From positions 135,225 to 199,224 of the forward strand of contig BFEA01000576.1 of NCBI GenBank assembly GCA_003427395.1: a DNA stretch of 64,000 nt, written 5' to 3'. The position numbers were made by a program, and so were the translations under genes. Under the pieces are notes generated by a model, which was not told the DNA's origin, made no database searches, and saw only the letters and a program-made list of their open reading frames with translations. The stretch comes from Chara braunii. Lineage: Eukaryota > Streptophyta > Charophyceae > Charales > Characeae. Numbering within the stretch: the stretch's first letter is position 1; each line of letters begins with the position of its first letter. Shown here in pieces: positions 1 through 10,193 of this stretch.

Positions 1-253
1 CCAATATTAGCAAGCTCCTGCTTGCTTGTTGACACGTGTCGATTTTTCTAATCGATCGACACGCGGAGCACTTCTCTTTATGCCACTTACCGTTCGATTG
101 CGTGCGGACGTCATCCAACGTGGCAACTTTGCTCTTCTACGAGTTCCTCAGATTGGGCTCTCGACGATCCAAGGACAAGATCTTTCTCGTGCTGTCACCG
201 CGACACGTGCCATCAACCATGCATCAGTGTAACAGGAGGGTAGATCCTAGACC
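1..253 (-). other. 3' untranslated tail of copy A
   Basis: Non-coding stretch between the A2 stop and the 3' LTR (outside the window). Positions 1-172 match 17781-17951 almost exactly, and the same place in copy B (56030-56155) is recognisable but diverged. Confidence 0.6.
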
Positions 254-1495
254 TTAGACGTTCTCGGGGAATGGCAGCCGGATCATCGAGGGTGGAGGTG
301 GCGGATGGTTCAGGGGGAGAGGGGGCATGAAGCGGTTGATGGCGGGAGAGGCGAAATTAGGAAGGGTAGCGTAGTGGAAGGAGCGATGGATGCGGGGGAA
401 ACGAGGGACCTCATGAAGATGACGAAAAGCGGCAATATAATCGGGGTAGATGGTGGAGAGGGTCCGTCGCAGGACGGTGCGAAAATCTTCATAATTTTCG
501 CAGGCGGGAATAGTCCCTGACACAATACAGTATACTTCTACGTGGTTATATTCCCGCCAGTCTGCGCTAAACAGGAGTACATGAAGGAGAAAGAAATCAA
601 CCACAGAGCGAGTAGTGGCGTGTGGATAGACGGAGACTAGAAGGCGGGTAGCGTAGAGATGGTAGAAAAGGTGATGGGGAAAGGGACACCATCCATCGGG
701 GAACGGGGGTCTATGGGGGAGGCGGGTGAGCATGAGGTAGTCACGGGGTCGGGGAGAGAACGACCGGGGATGAAGCCCGAACGCCGAGATCTTGATGTAG
801 ACGAAGGGAGGATCGGGACGGGGAGCCGGAGGGAGCTGACGATTCACTTCTTCTTCTTCTTCGGCTCCGTGATCCCTCTGATGTGGTTCCATCGTCTTCC
901 TCTTATGGCGGCTCTGGATCACACCACGGGTCCTCGATCGACGGATCGACAGAGGATACTTCTGTTGTGGGTCGCTTTCCCTCCGCGGTTTTCTGGCGCT
1001 TCCGTTTCCTCCGCTCGTGCACGTGGACCACACAAGGTGTGGCTTGAGCGTTCGAGACAACACGTGGGTGCCAGGCTGCTTGTCACTGTGGGACAAGATG
1101 TCGAGGGGCAGATCGTCCGCCAGCTAAGTCGAAAACACCAGCAACTCGTCCGTGATCAAGGTGAGATTGCCCTCCTCCACCTTTCCGAACAGGAATCCCT
1201 GTAGGTCGCCCTGTTCCGCTGTCCTCCAGGCTTGGATGAAAGGAAGCTCCACGCTGTCTTCTGGGTGCTCCGGCCCTTCTCCGAATGGGGCCGCCTCTGA
1301 CCAGCGGAACTCTATCTCCAGTAGGCAAAAAGCGAGTTCGATATAGTTCTCCCACCACGCGTCCCACTTCTCCTCACTCAATAGCGGCGCACTGTTCTCC
1401 TTAACACGGTAAGAGAGGGTGGGAGCCCGCGCAGACTGCCAAAGGGTGGGGATGCTGAAGGGGAGGCTGAAATAGGAGAGGCGACGAAGACTCAT
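254..1495 (-). pseudogene. Accessory ORF A2, copy A (unknown function)
   Basis: About 413 codons start with MSLRRLSYF at the ATGA overlap. The N-terminal domain is rich in aromatic residues (FWQ/LWQSA, WW, LAFCLLEIEF, ITDELLVF). A short charged linker (EEEEE) follows, then a C-terminal domain with RPPFPDGWCPFP, NHVEVYCIVSGTIPACENY and RFPRIHRS, ending in a Pro-rich tail. Copy B matches all three parts, with a much longer acidic linker. One in-frame TAG (near 1124) follows LLVFST. The C-terminal domain faintly resembles A1 (ATTR, then H[IV]xVI, a Gly turn and FRT), suggesting internal duplication. Function unknown. Confidence 0.6.
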
Positions 1496-1971
1496 TGGGG
1501 CGGCTCGAAGGGACGAAGCTCCGGAAGCACGATCGCGGGCGATCTTCAAGACGAGCGGAGCTGGAGGTCCGTATCATGCACCGGTACGATGGTATCTCCT
1601 CGTCGAGCCAGAAGATCCGTCCACGCCGTCCTTACTTCCCCAACCCAAGTGCGCAATGTTCGATAGATGTCGGAGTGATTCGCCAACGGAATCGCTGCGA
1701 TATCCCCCGTAAAGGCGACAATGACAGTGATATGGCTAATCCCGGGAGGGGATAGCCGTCGAAAGGCCGAGATCTCGGCCAGAACGCGCGTAGTTGCTTC
1801 TTCCGCGAATTGGAACTCTGCCGCCGCGTAGATTACCGACGTACTGAAGAAAGCCACAAACCGGAGGAGATCTGAGTAGAGATGGGGCCGCTGCACTTGC
1901 CGTATGACACTGATTCGCCCCCGGGGAGTAAGAAGCCACGCACCGACCACTTGTTCTGTCGCAAAGCTCAT
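1492..1971 (-). pseudogene. Accessory ORF A1, copy A (unknown function)
   Basis: This ORF of about 159 codons starts with MSF at an ATGA overlap with the integrase stop and ends with LPELRPFEPPQ at another ATGA overlap with the next ORF. Copy B has the same boundaries and much the same protein: blocks SVIRQVQRPHLYSDLLRF and AFRRLSPPGISHITVIVAFT match closely. One in-frame TGA (1548-1546) interrupts it. No transmembrane segment, signal peptide or known catalytic motif is visible, so it does not look like an envelope gene. The position downstream of integrase is where some plant Ty3 lineages keep extra ORFs, but I cannot assign it to any described family. Confidence 0.65.
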
Positions 1972-3700
1972 GGCGATGGTGTCGGGGTGAGAGAGAGAGA
2001 GCAGGAGGGAGACAGAGAGATAGGAGAGAGATAGTCGTTGCCTTCCCTATCGAAGGAGGAGGAATCGGATGGAGGCGAAGATGGAGAAGGAGGAAGGGGA
2101 CGGAGGTTGGATACGTGGCGGATGATTAGTCGAGTCGATCGGCTGCCGGAGACCTCGGGCGCAAGTCGCACGGTGTTCGCACCGTTCGGTCCGAGTTCGA
2201 TCACGCGAAATCACCCGAAGAATCGTGGCGCTAGCTTACCTTGGCGAGCACATTTCCTCACTTGCACGATGTCCCCTAATTTGTACTGGGGCCGCGGACC
2301 CGCATTCCCATTCCGGGCCTCGTAACTTCGGACCTGTCGGCCTTGAGCTAGTTCAACCATTTTCTGTCGTTTTCGGACCAGCCTAAGCAGTGACCGTTCC
2401 ATTAGCTCAAGGTGCCGTTTGGCCTTGTCCCGAGCCGTAGCCCTGGAGGGCCGTCGGGTCAATGAAGACTCATCCGGGAGGCTTGGTATCGAAAAGCAAG
2501 CGACACTATTGGTCCTTAATTGGAAGGGGCTTAGCCCTGTCGATTCGAGAGGCGTTCCGCGATGGAGTGCCAGGATGTGATCGATGATATCGGGCCAGGG
2601 TCTCGGATCCCGTGCCGCAATGTTTCGTCGCAACGTTGTCTTTATCATCCGGTTAGCGTTTTCGACCAGCCCATTGGATTGTGACATGCGGGGTGCAGTG
2701 TTCCGTATGGCGACGCCATGTATGACCAGATTCTTTAACACTTCTCCTCTGAATTCAGCCCCGTTATCAGTAAGGATCCTTTCCGTATCCTGATGCATCC
2801 CGAGGAAACGGTTGACATACCGCGCGATTTTTGTGGCTTGCCGCGTGCGACAAGGATACGCTTCAATCCATTTCGAGAAATGGTCGACAAATACCAATAG
2901 GACTGAATATTCGCAACTATTAGGGTCAGGGGGCACCACTATGTCGGTAGTGTCCATGCTCACTCTCTGAAATGACCGTTCAACAACCGTGGGCACTATC
3001 GATCTTGGCGGCTGAATCGGCGCCTTATCAACGGCGCAGACTTGACAGTTGGCGACAATGTACTTCACATCGTCGCGGATATTGGACCAACACCACTCAT
3101 TTTTGTCGATAGCGGACTCCGTGATTCGTACGGCAAAATGGGCCGCAGTTTCCTCGTGGGCGGTTTTAACCCAGTCGTACCGCATGAACGGATGCGGCAC
3201 TACCATCCAAATCCCACTGCCGTCCGTTTTTCATTTTTCTAATCTACCTTTTATCCATCGATAATCCCGAGCCCTTTCGTTGGCCCTCCTCCGATCTTCC
3301 TTGGTGAAATCCTGGAGGGGGTTGCCTACTAGGGTAGCAATTAAGGCAATATCCGTCCATACTTCATCCCTTCTAAACTTCTGGGTCTTTTCCAATCCTT
3401 TTGACGTGGCATCCAAAAATCGAGCCTCGGTCAGAATTTTGTTGGTCCGGCACAACTTCCGCACAAGGGGCACAACCACAATTTTTTATCGTTTCTGTAC
3501 TGGATGCACAAGCCATGGGCTCGTGCGACACACTGTCGACAATCTATCCAATCGACATACCCCTCCCCATTAGAACACGTGGAGACTGAGTATACGCGGG
3601 AGATGGCTTCGCAAAAATAGCAAAATTTGTCAGGTAGGGAGAGGAGAGACGAAGAGGAAGGGGGGGAGAGAGGGGTAGTGGGGTTACCTCTGTCACCCAT
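1968..3700 (-). pseudogene. int: PHD finger-integrase ORF, broken
   Basis: The ORF starts about 10 bp after the RT-RNase H stop with ATG at 3700. A Ser/Pro linker is followed by a C4HC3 zinc finger: C-x2-C, C-x2-C, x4, H-x2-C, then WLCPLC, the layout of a PHD finger. A small indel near 3450 shifts the frame. A TGA near 3231 stands where copy B has CGG. The integrase core has an H-x5-H and C-x2-C zinc region and the triad in MDTTD, LTDNGAEF and NGLVEN, all intact. A second TGA (2211) replaces the CGA of copy B in the C-terminal SH3-like part (KLAPRFFG, then VIELGPNG). The ORF ends in a Ser/Pro tail whose TGA overlaps the ATG of the next ORF. It would insert the cDNA; the PHD finger may read histone tails. 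Confidence 0.85.
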
Positions 3701-3710
3701 CGCCACCGAT

Positions 3711-5267
3711 TCACTTCTTGCCACGTGGGAGAACTGCCACTTGCCCGTACTTTGGCTCGTTAGTCAGGTCTGGCTCTTTCCACGGTGTAATTTCCTCGCC
3801 CTTTGGTACCTTGGCGGGTCGATGCAGACGTGTCAGCCCGTCCGCGTTGCTGTGTCGCTCTGTCTTTCGATGGACGATATCGAAGTCGTATTCTTGCAAT
3901 CGCACCGCCCAANAACCAATCATGCCCGTGTAGTTGGTGAGTTTCTTCAACGCCAGCAGAGGCTCGTGATCCGTTATGAGGCGAAACTTCTGTCTGTAGA
4001 GATACGGATGGAAGTGCTGGATTCCCCAAACTACCGCATAGCATTCGCCTTGAGGTGCGGAGTCNTTCCTTCGTTCGTCCGGTACGGTTCATGACGCGTA
4101 CTTGAGGACGTGTTCGCGACCATCGTTCCCCTTCCACGCTAAAATAGCGGAAATAGCTTCCGGTTGCCAGCCCGTGATGAGAATGAACTGCTTTGAGGGG
4201 TCCGGTCGAATCAGAATTGGGGCCGTTGCCAGAGCATCCTTGAGGGTTGCAAAGACCTGCTGACACTCCACGTCCCAGCTGAGAGGCTGGTCCTTCCGTA
4301 ACAAATTCGTTAGTGGTCGTGCAATCGCGGCAAAGCCCTTGATGAAGCACCGGTAATACGACGCTAGTCCCAAGAAGGTTCGAACCTGCATCAGTGACGT
4401 GGGAACCGGAGCTTCCTTTACCGCCGCAACTTTTATCGAGTCCGGCTGCAATCCTCCACGTGTCACGACATAGCCTAAGAACGAAATTTCCGAGAGGAAA
4501 AATTCGCTTTTCTTGAGCGCAATCTTGAACCCAGCATCTCTCAGTGCGCCCAATGTCCATTCAATATGTTGCGCGTGCCCGTGATAAGTCTCCGAATAGA
4601 CCAGGATGTCGTCCATGTACACGATCACCCAGAAGTTGATCATCCCTTGCGTCAGCCGTGTCTTGTTGACGAAGTTCTGGAACGTCATGTTCATCGCTCG
4701 CTGAAACGTGGCAGGCGCATTGCAAATCCCCATCGGACACCGAACCCACTGCCACGTATCCTCAAACAACACAAAGGCCGTTTTCGGTCGATCTTCTTCC
4801 CTTACCAGAATATGATGGAAGCCATGCCGAATATCAAACTTGTTGAAATAATTAGCGCACCCAATCGCATCCAACAGATCATCAATCCGGGGGAGGGGAT
4901 ACACATATTTGATCGTGATCTCATTCAGCTTACGATAATCAATGCAAATGCGAATCGCTCCGTTTTTCTTCGACACTAATACTACGGGAAAGGACCAAGG
5001 TCCGCTAGCGGGTTCAATCCAACCACTGGCTTCGAACTCCCCAATTCGTTCGAGAGCCTTTTTGCGTTCAATCGAGGAATAGCGATATGGTTTGCAATGA
5101 ATTGGGGAGTGATTTCCTGTCTGAATTTCATGTTGGATTACTAACGACAACCCGATGTCAGTGTCCGACACACTAATTGCTCCTTGGTATTCCGTTAGAA
5201 TATCCACGATTACCCGATGGATTTCATCCGACACATATTGTGGGACGTGCAGTTCAAAAAGTTGGTC
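3711..5267 (-). pseudogene. pol: Reverse transcriptase-RNase H ORF with internal TGA
   Basis: The RT has the fingers block GPWSFPVVLVSKKNG, RICIDYRKLN, the palm block FDIRHGFHHI, the catalytic YMDD (near 4608-4619) and FLGYVVTRGG. The RNase H region starts at FILITGWQPEAISAIL. Its first catalytic aspartate is Gly here but Asp in copy B, so RNase H is probably dead. An in-frame TGA (4091-4089) follows the YAS motif, yet the same frame continues through GECYAVVWGI and TDHEPLLAL to a stop at 3711. Copy B has the TGA at exactly the same codon. The Ns at 3913 and 4065 fall in this part. The upstream limit is a TAG near 5268. The product copies element RNA into DNA and removes the RNA strand. Confidence 0.9.
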
Positions 5268-5724
5268 CTAGATCCGAACGTCAATCTGTTTCGTATTCGC
5301 CTATCTTGTCAGATCGGGTGGAGGCGCCGAGATGAATGAATGATCCGATCGCCAGGAGAACACCGTGGGCATCATCTGAGCATCTTCTTCTCGGATTGCC
5401 ACGTGTCCTTCCGGGGTAATCCCGTCACAAACATCCTGCCATGACACTTCCTTAGTTGCGATCTTTATCCAGAGTTCGTCTGTCTCTGCTTCGAAACGCC
5501 CAGGGGGTTCCAGAGAGCTTGCTTCCGCCCCCAAGCGCAATAATCTCACTTTCCGCATCATCAGTTGATGGCTTCTCTTCTGCGGGTTCGTCCCTGGAGA
5601 TCATGCGGAGAGTCCCTGCCATCATTGGCGAAACCCACGGAACCACGTTAATAGTAGTGCGAAGGGTCAATCACATGGGCACAACGTAGGGCTTTCCTCC
5701 TGTATTTCGGAGGACGATCGATCG
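5268..5724 (-). other. Degenerate linker between protease and RT
   Basis: Open stretches shift among frames here (5452-5670, then 5301-5561), with stops between them. They probably represent the decayed C-terminus of protease and the N-terminus of the RT polyprotein. The 16 bp motif CGCCCAGGGGGTTCCA occurs at 5497-5512 and again at 17766 and 56014. Confidence 0.4.
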
Positions 5725-7650
5725 TCATTCGAAATCCAGGTTTGCTCGTAACGCCACAAGAGGAGGAAGTCCGAAAAGAACGTCGTACGTATTAACATCT
5801 AGCACTACGACATCCCCAAGCGCGTGTACTTTTCCTAATCGGAAGGCGACGTCGGTTATTCTCCCCACAGTTTTAATATTTTCCTCATCTGTCGAAATGA
5901 GCTGATCTTTCTCGGTGAGCATGATCAGATCGTTTTTCCTGCCTGCCCTTTCGACCACGCTTAGTGAAATAGCCAACACAGCTGCTCCCGAGTCTATAAT
6001 TGCGTTGTAAGGAATTCCCCAAATTTCTATATCGCACTCTGCGGATTTCCACAGAATGGGTTTAATCCGTAGGAAATGATCGTCTTTCTGAATTAATCCT
6101 AACCGTATCGGATCCGGAGTGTTTGTTGGGTCTTCTTCCGGCACGGAGCCTTTGGCTTTTACGTTCGGTGCTCGGGCGAGGGCGAATCGCTTTCGATTCG
6201 CTTTGCAGTGTTGTAACATTCGCTCGTTGGCTTGCTCGAAGATCAAGAGTAGGTGACTGATCGGAAGGGGAATCTGATGGTCCAAAGCTCGGATGATGTT
6301 TAATACATCGATCTCCCCTTTGACGAAGGTGGGTCTTCCGGACTCCATTTCTCCTAAGAACGGTCGCCGGTCCGCCACCTCTTTTGGTTCTGGCGCTGGT
6401 CTGATTGTTCCGATCATTCCTAGCCCATGATATCCCGGCGATACGTACTGATCTAGCGGAATTAGCTCGGCAGCCTCTTCCGTGGTGGCCAGGGCACTTC
6501 CCCCACCCTCTACTTCTTCCATCAAGGCTCCGACTCGTCCAGGTCCATTGGCGATGGGGGCTGCAGCCATAGGTGCGACTTCGATCCGTTGTTGTGGGGG
6601 TCGGTGGGGGCAATCACGGGCTAGATGTCCGGGCTGATGACAGGCGTAACACACATTCAGATTGTTCGCCGCTCCTCCAAGAGCAGGGGCAGGGGCTAAT
6701 CCTTGTTGCATCAGAGGGGCACGCACCGCGATAGGTCGTATGTTCCTCACCATGGCTTCCAGCCGAGCGTTGTGCTCTCGCTGTTCCTTTTTGCTTTCTT
6801 GGATCAAACTAATCAAAGTTTTGGTTGGTTTGAAAATGGCCGCAGATTCGTTTGATCGTGCAGGAACCTCTACCGGCGGCGGGGGTAATGTCCTGACAGG
6901 CGGGGGCATCATAGGAGCAGAGATGCTCGGAGTCTCACTTAGGATTACTCGTTTGGGGCCTATTTGTTCCATGTAGGTGACATGTCCTGATACAAACCCC
7001 ATGTTTTCAAATTTGTTCTGTAAAGCAGCCAGCTCTGCTCTGGCTCGAGCGAGCTCGGTCGAATCTCCGTCTCTAGGGTAATCTTCTCCTTCCAGGAAGT
7101 TCGGCGCGAACTTCCGTTCCATCTCTTCCGCAGCAGCTATAATTTGTTGTAGCGTATGGGTGATGGGGGAAAACTGCTTTCGCAACTTAGCCCTTATTGT
7201 TCGACTGCGGAATCCGTCAATGAACAAATCTCTCCCTACTTGCTCACCTCGCTCAGTTTTTACGAACATTCGGTAGAACCGGTTTCGATATTCCGCGACG
7301 GATTCGAGCGGTTTTTGCACTCGGTCCTTGATCATGTATAGCGCTTGCTCAGGGTGGACATAATCAAATCGGTTCATGAAATCTCGTTCGAAGGTCGGGA
7401 GGTCCACCCACACATAGGTACTATACCAGTGATGAGCGTCTCCTCCCATTCGAGCCGGAATGTTGATTTGTGCTTCGTAATCATCGTACTGTTGTGCTCT
7501 AAGCGTGGCCAGCCATGCTCCTGCGAGATGGTACGCCGGATCAAATAGATAGAGATCTGGTGGCGACATGGGAGCTCGTGCACGTGGGACATGTTGATTA
7601 GGTGGATTAGCATTTTGTTGCAGAACCGGATTTTGCATGTTGGGAGCCAT
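5725..7650 (-). CDS. gag-pro: Gag-protease polyprotein
   Basis: The first ATG in frame is at 7650; the frame is open a further eight codons upstream, to a TTG at 7674. The N-terminal third is a retrotransposon capsid region (blocks DAHHWYSTYVWV, FERDFMNRF and VAEYRNRFYRMF). A CCHC zinc knuckle, CYACHQPGHLARDC, follows near residue 335. An aspartic protease region carries the active-site motif DSGAAVLAIS near residue 550. Capsid assembles the particle, the knuckle binds RNA, and the protease processes the polyproteins. This is the only large ORF of copy A that looks intact. It ends just before a degenerate linker that precedes the RT, so gag-pro and RT are in different frames here. Copy B has lost this gene entirely. 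Confidence 0.9.
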   Translation of the reverse strand: MAPNMQNPVLQQNANPPNQHVPRARAPMSPPDLYLFDPAYHLAGAWLATLRAQQYDDYEAQINIPARMGGDAHHWYSTYVWVDLPTFERDFMNRFDYVHPEQALYMIKDRVQKPLESVAEYRNRFYRMFVKTERGEQVGRDLFIDGFRSRTIRAKLRKQFSPITHTLQQIIAAAEEMERKFAPNFLEGEDYPRDGDSTELARARAELAALQNKFENMGFVSGHVTYMEQIGPKRVILSETPSISAPMMPPPVRTLPPPPVEVPARSNESAAIFKPTKTLISLIQESKKEQREHNARLEAMVRNIRPIAVRAPLMQQGLAPAPALGGAANNLNVCYACHQPGHLARDCPHRPPQQRIEVAPMAAAPIANGPGRVGALMEEVEGGGSALATTEEAAELIPLDQYVSPGYHGLGMIGTIRPAPEPKEVADRRPFLGEMESGRPTFVKGEIDVLNIIRALDHQIPLPISHLLLIFEQANERMLQHCKANRKRFALARAPNVKAKGSVPEEDPTNTPDPIRLGLIQKDDHFLRIKPILWKSAECDIEIWGIPYNAIIDSGAAVLAISLSVVERAGRKNDLIMLTEKDQLISTDEENIKTVGRITDVAFRLGKVHALGDVVVLDVNTYDVLFGLPPLVALRANLDFE

Positions 7651-7791
7651 ATTGGTTGCTCGTCGGTTAGCCAATCTGCTTTTGGTGACGATAGGGTCGC
7701 GTCTGGGCGCGTTCCGAGGGCGAGGCCGCCCATGGTTAGCCAGGTCGCCTAATTAACGTGCTATCAATCCTAAGGCCCTAGCCACGTGTCG
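7650..7791 (-). other. Leader between PBS and gag
   Basis: Short leader of copy A. It contains an out-of-frame ATG at 7733 whose frame overlaps the start of gag and stays open to 7374. Whether that upstream start is used cannot be told from the sequence. Confidence 0.35.
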
Positions 7792-7804
7792 GGCTCCGAT
7801 ACCA
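7792..7804 (-). promoter_or_regulatory. Primer-binding site (initiator Met tRNA type)
   Basis: The minus strand reads TGGTATCGGAGCC directly after the LTR. It starts with TGG, complementary to the tRNA CCA end, and resembles the TGGTATCAGAGC site used by many plant Ty3 and Ty1 elements that prime on initiator Met tRNA. Confidence 0.65.
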
Positions 7805-7939
7805 ACCTCACGCCCAGTGCGACTTCCTGATCGGAGTGGGATGTGGGCCTGGAAGTGCGAAAAGGGTTGTGCCAAGGATTTTTGGGAAAGTGGGGGAGTC
7901 TTAAGGGTATGAATGCAATTAGGCGAGCGTGCGCAAGGG

Positions 7940-8433
7940 ACTCACGGTCCGATGGGGCCGGGACACTGTGGGCGACGGGTTAAGGGAAAATTCCTCCGTG
8001 GTGGAGGTGGTCCTGAAAAGTTAGGCCGTCGGGGGCTGCCACGCGGCGCAGGTCGCCGCATACCTGGGTTGGTCCTCCGAAATTCCGGAGTGTTCAGCGC
8101 ACCGTTGTGTCGGCAGTTCACGCAAAACGAATTGGGCCAATAGGGGGCTATGGCCGGCCACGGAATGACACTGAGTTGATGATACGGGAGAAGGAGGCGG
8201 AAAGGAGGGAAACTGGTGGTGATCTCAACGAATCCTGGGTGGGTGAAGTAGTAGGTGTGGTCGGGGGAAGGGAAATCGGAGCACCGAGGGTCACTAGTGG
8301 TGGCACAATGGAATTCCCGCGAACATAGCCGATTCTCCGTGTGACACGGGTATCGGGTCCTTATGAGCTCGTTTATTATAGGGGTGAAATAGTCCGGGTC
8401 ATAGGACGAGTCTGAGCCCCAAGATCGCGTCAT
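7940..8433 (-). CDS. LTR-encoded protein, exon 1 (unknown function), copy A
   Basis: An open frame lies inside the LTR, downstream of the TATA box and upstream of the PBS, so it would sit in the 5' leader of the element's mRNA. The best conserved block reads SVIPW, AIAPYWPN, then C-x2-C (CVNC). Homologues are at 36186-36691 (+) and 53600-54165 (-), and many codons differ only synonymously (for example CTC against TTA or TTG for Leu), which points to selection on the protein. The frame ends 2 bases after a codon at a GTGAGT donor-like site (minus strand, 7945-7940), the same phase as in the other two copies. The start is uncertain; the window shows no clear upstream exon. I do not recognise the family. 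Confidence 0.55.
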
Positions 8434-9354
8434 GGTATCATCGTCGGTGGGATGGCGCGGGTCGGGTTATCGTCACCTCGCACGAGCATGTGTAGGACAG
8501 GCCGATTCAGTGGCGCCTCAGCGTGCTCGTACGGGATGATGGTCCTGTCGTGACTCCTTTCTGGGGGAGCGAGTCGTCGCACAGGAATGCGTGTAAGGGC
8601 GGGACTCGGATCGCGTTTACACGTGTTCTCACGCGGCGTTCGCGGTTTAATTGCTTCGGATTATGCAAGATGCAACCATATCACAACCCTCATCGTGAGA
8701 TAAGCAAAAACGAGGACAAAATCGCTATCGGGGCCATATTCCTATCCCTTCTACAACCGCCTCAGGTGTGGGGAAAGATTTGATACAAACAAAAGGCAAG
8801 GACAGAGATCCTCAACAAAAAGATATACATACAGGCATAACGCCCACACATCTACACATTCATACAACCATACATTCGATAATCATATGTATAATGCAAT
8901 CGGGACGGACATAGCAAAGACAATTGTGAGCAAAACCCAAACCCAAGTCTCAGAAAGCCGAAACGAAAATAAGAATGGGCAAACAGCCCATAGCCGCAAT
9001 CAAAATGTATGTACTCAGGTGAAAAGGGGGAAGAGACAAAAAAAAACCGCAAATCCGCGTCCATCAACCTCAACTCTCTCTTCCTCTCTCTCTCACTCCG
9101 ATGCGGACAGTCCATTGTCACGCACCAACCCATGAAGTTGTCACCCCGCTTAGTCCTCCCGCACCCGTCGGATTCGCCCNTGCCCACAGTCCGTCGTGGC
9201 CCACGTCAATCCCGTGCGTTCGGCACCAGCTCGTCGGGTCGCCCAACTCCTACTCTACTCACCTCTTACTTCGCTCGTGTGCCGACCCTTCCTGATCGCG
9301 CAACCCCGAGCTTCCAACAACGGGTTAAGAGAGCTGACTAATCGCGCAGCCGAA

Positions 9355-9361
9355 ATTTATA
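9355..9361 (-). promoter_or_regulatory. LTR promoter TATA box, copy A
   Basis: On the minus strand this reads TATAAAT inside GCTATAAATTTCG. It sits about 870 bp from the LTR start. The same box occurs at the matching place in both LTRs of copy B and, on the plus strand, in the LTRs at 22215 and 35088. It is therefore the likely pol II promoter of the family. Confidence 0.6.
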
Positions 9362-10002
9362 GCGTGCATGCATGCGCGAAGAACGCGGAATTACCAGGAC
9401 TTAGAGTGAGGATTAGAGAAGGAACGCCTGTGTTCTGTATGATTGGCCGCGGGGTGGGGGACGTAACCCTTTTCCACGCATGGATCCGAGCATGGAAGCC
9501 GCGACTTACAAAATTTCAGCAAAAGAAAGAGAGGGAGGGCGGGAGAGACGAAGTGCAAGAAGAGAGATACAGTTACAATGGCGTCCGCCCAAAATTACAG
9601 TTACACACGTGATTAAGGGCGCATAATAATCAGAGTTCCGTTGCAGCCGCATGAAGAAGCGCGTAAACAAAAAGGCGCCGCGCGACAGAAAAAATCCTAA
9701 TTACTAAATTCCTATCTAATGCGAAAAAGCAAAAAGAAGCACGAATTCAGAAGGAAAGTCTGAAATTCCAAGAGCCATTGGGGGCTCGACAAAATTCGAA
9801 AAAGATTCAAGAGGAATTTCAAAAAAGAACGAAGCAATTTCCCGTGCGATGTCCGCGCCCAAAAGATCGAAAACCGAACCAAAAGAACGACGTCGATATT
9901 AATCGCGCGCGCGTGTGGCGTCGTGCAGAACAACCATCCGACCAATCAATCCACCGGCCGTCCCAAGACACACCCAGCCCCGAAGAAGCGACGAAAAAGA
10001 TG

Positions 10003-10193
10003 AAGAAGCAAGGGTAGTGATGCTATTTTTCACCGATCCCGATTTTTCGTAATTGGCCCAATCTTCCCAGCTTAGGACCCCTCGTTGCAACCGCGCANAA
10101 GAAGCAAGGGTAGTGATGCTATTTTTCACCGATCCCGATTTTTCGTAATTGGCCCAATCTTCCCAGCTTAGGACCCCTCGTTGCAACCGCGCA
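10003..10193. repeat. 95 bp tandem duplication with an N at the junction
   Basis: Two copies of a 95 bp segment (10003-10097 and 10099-10193) look identical and are separated by the single N at 10098. Copy B has one copy of the matching LTR segment. An assembly join artefact is as likely as a real duplication. Confidence 0.85.

Noticed and set aside
254-1971. A1/A2 as an envelope gene
   Set aside because: No signal peptide, transmembrane segment or glycosylation-rich ectodomain is visible.
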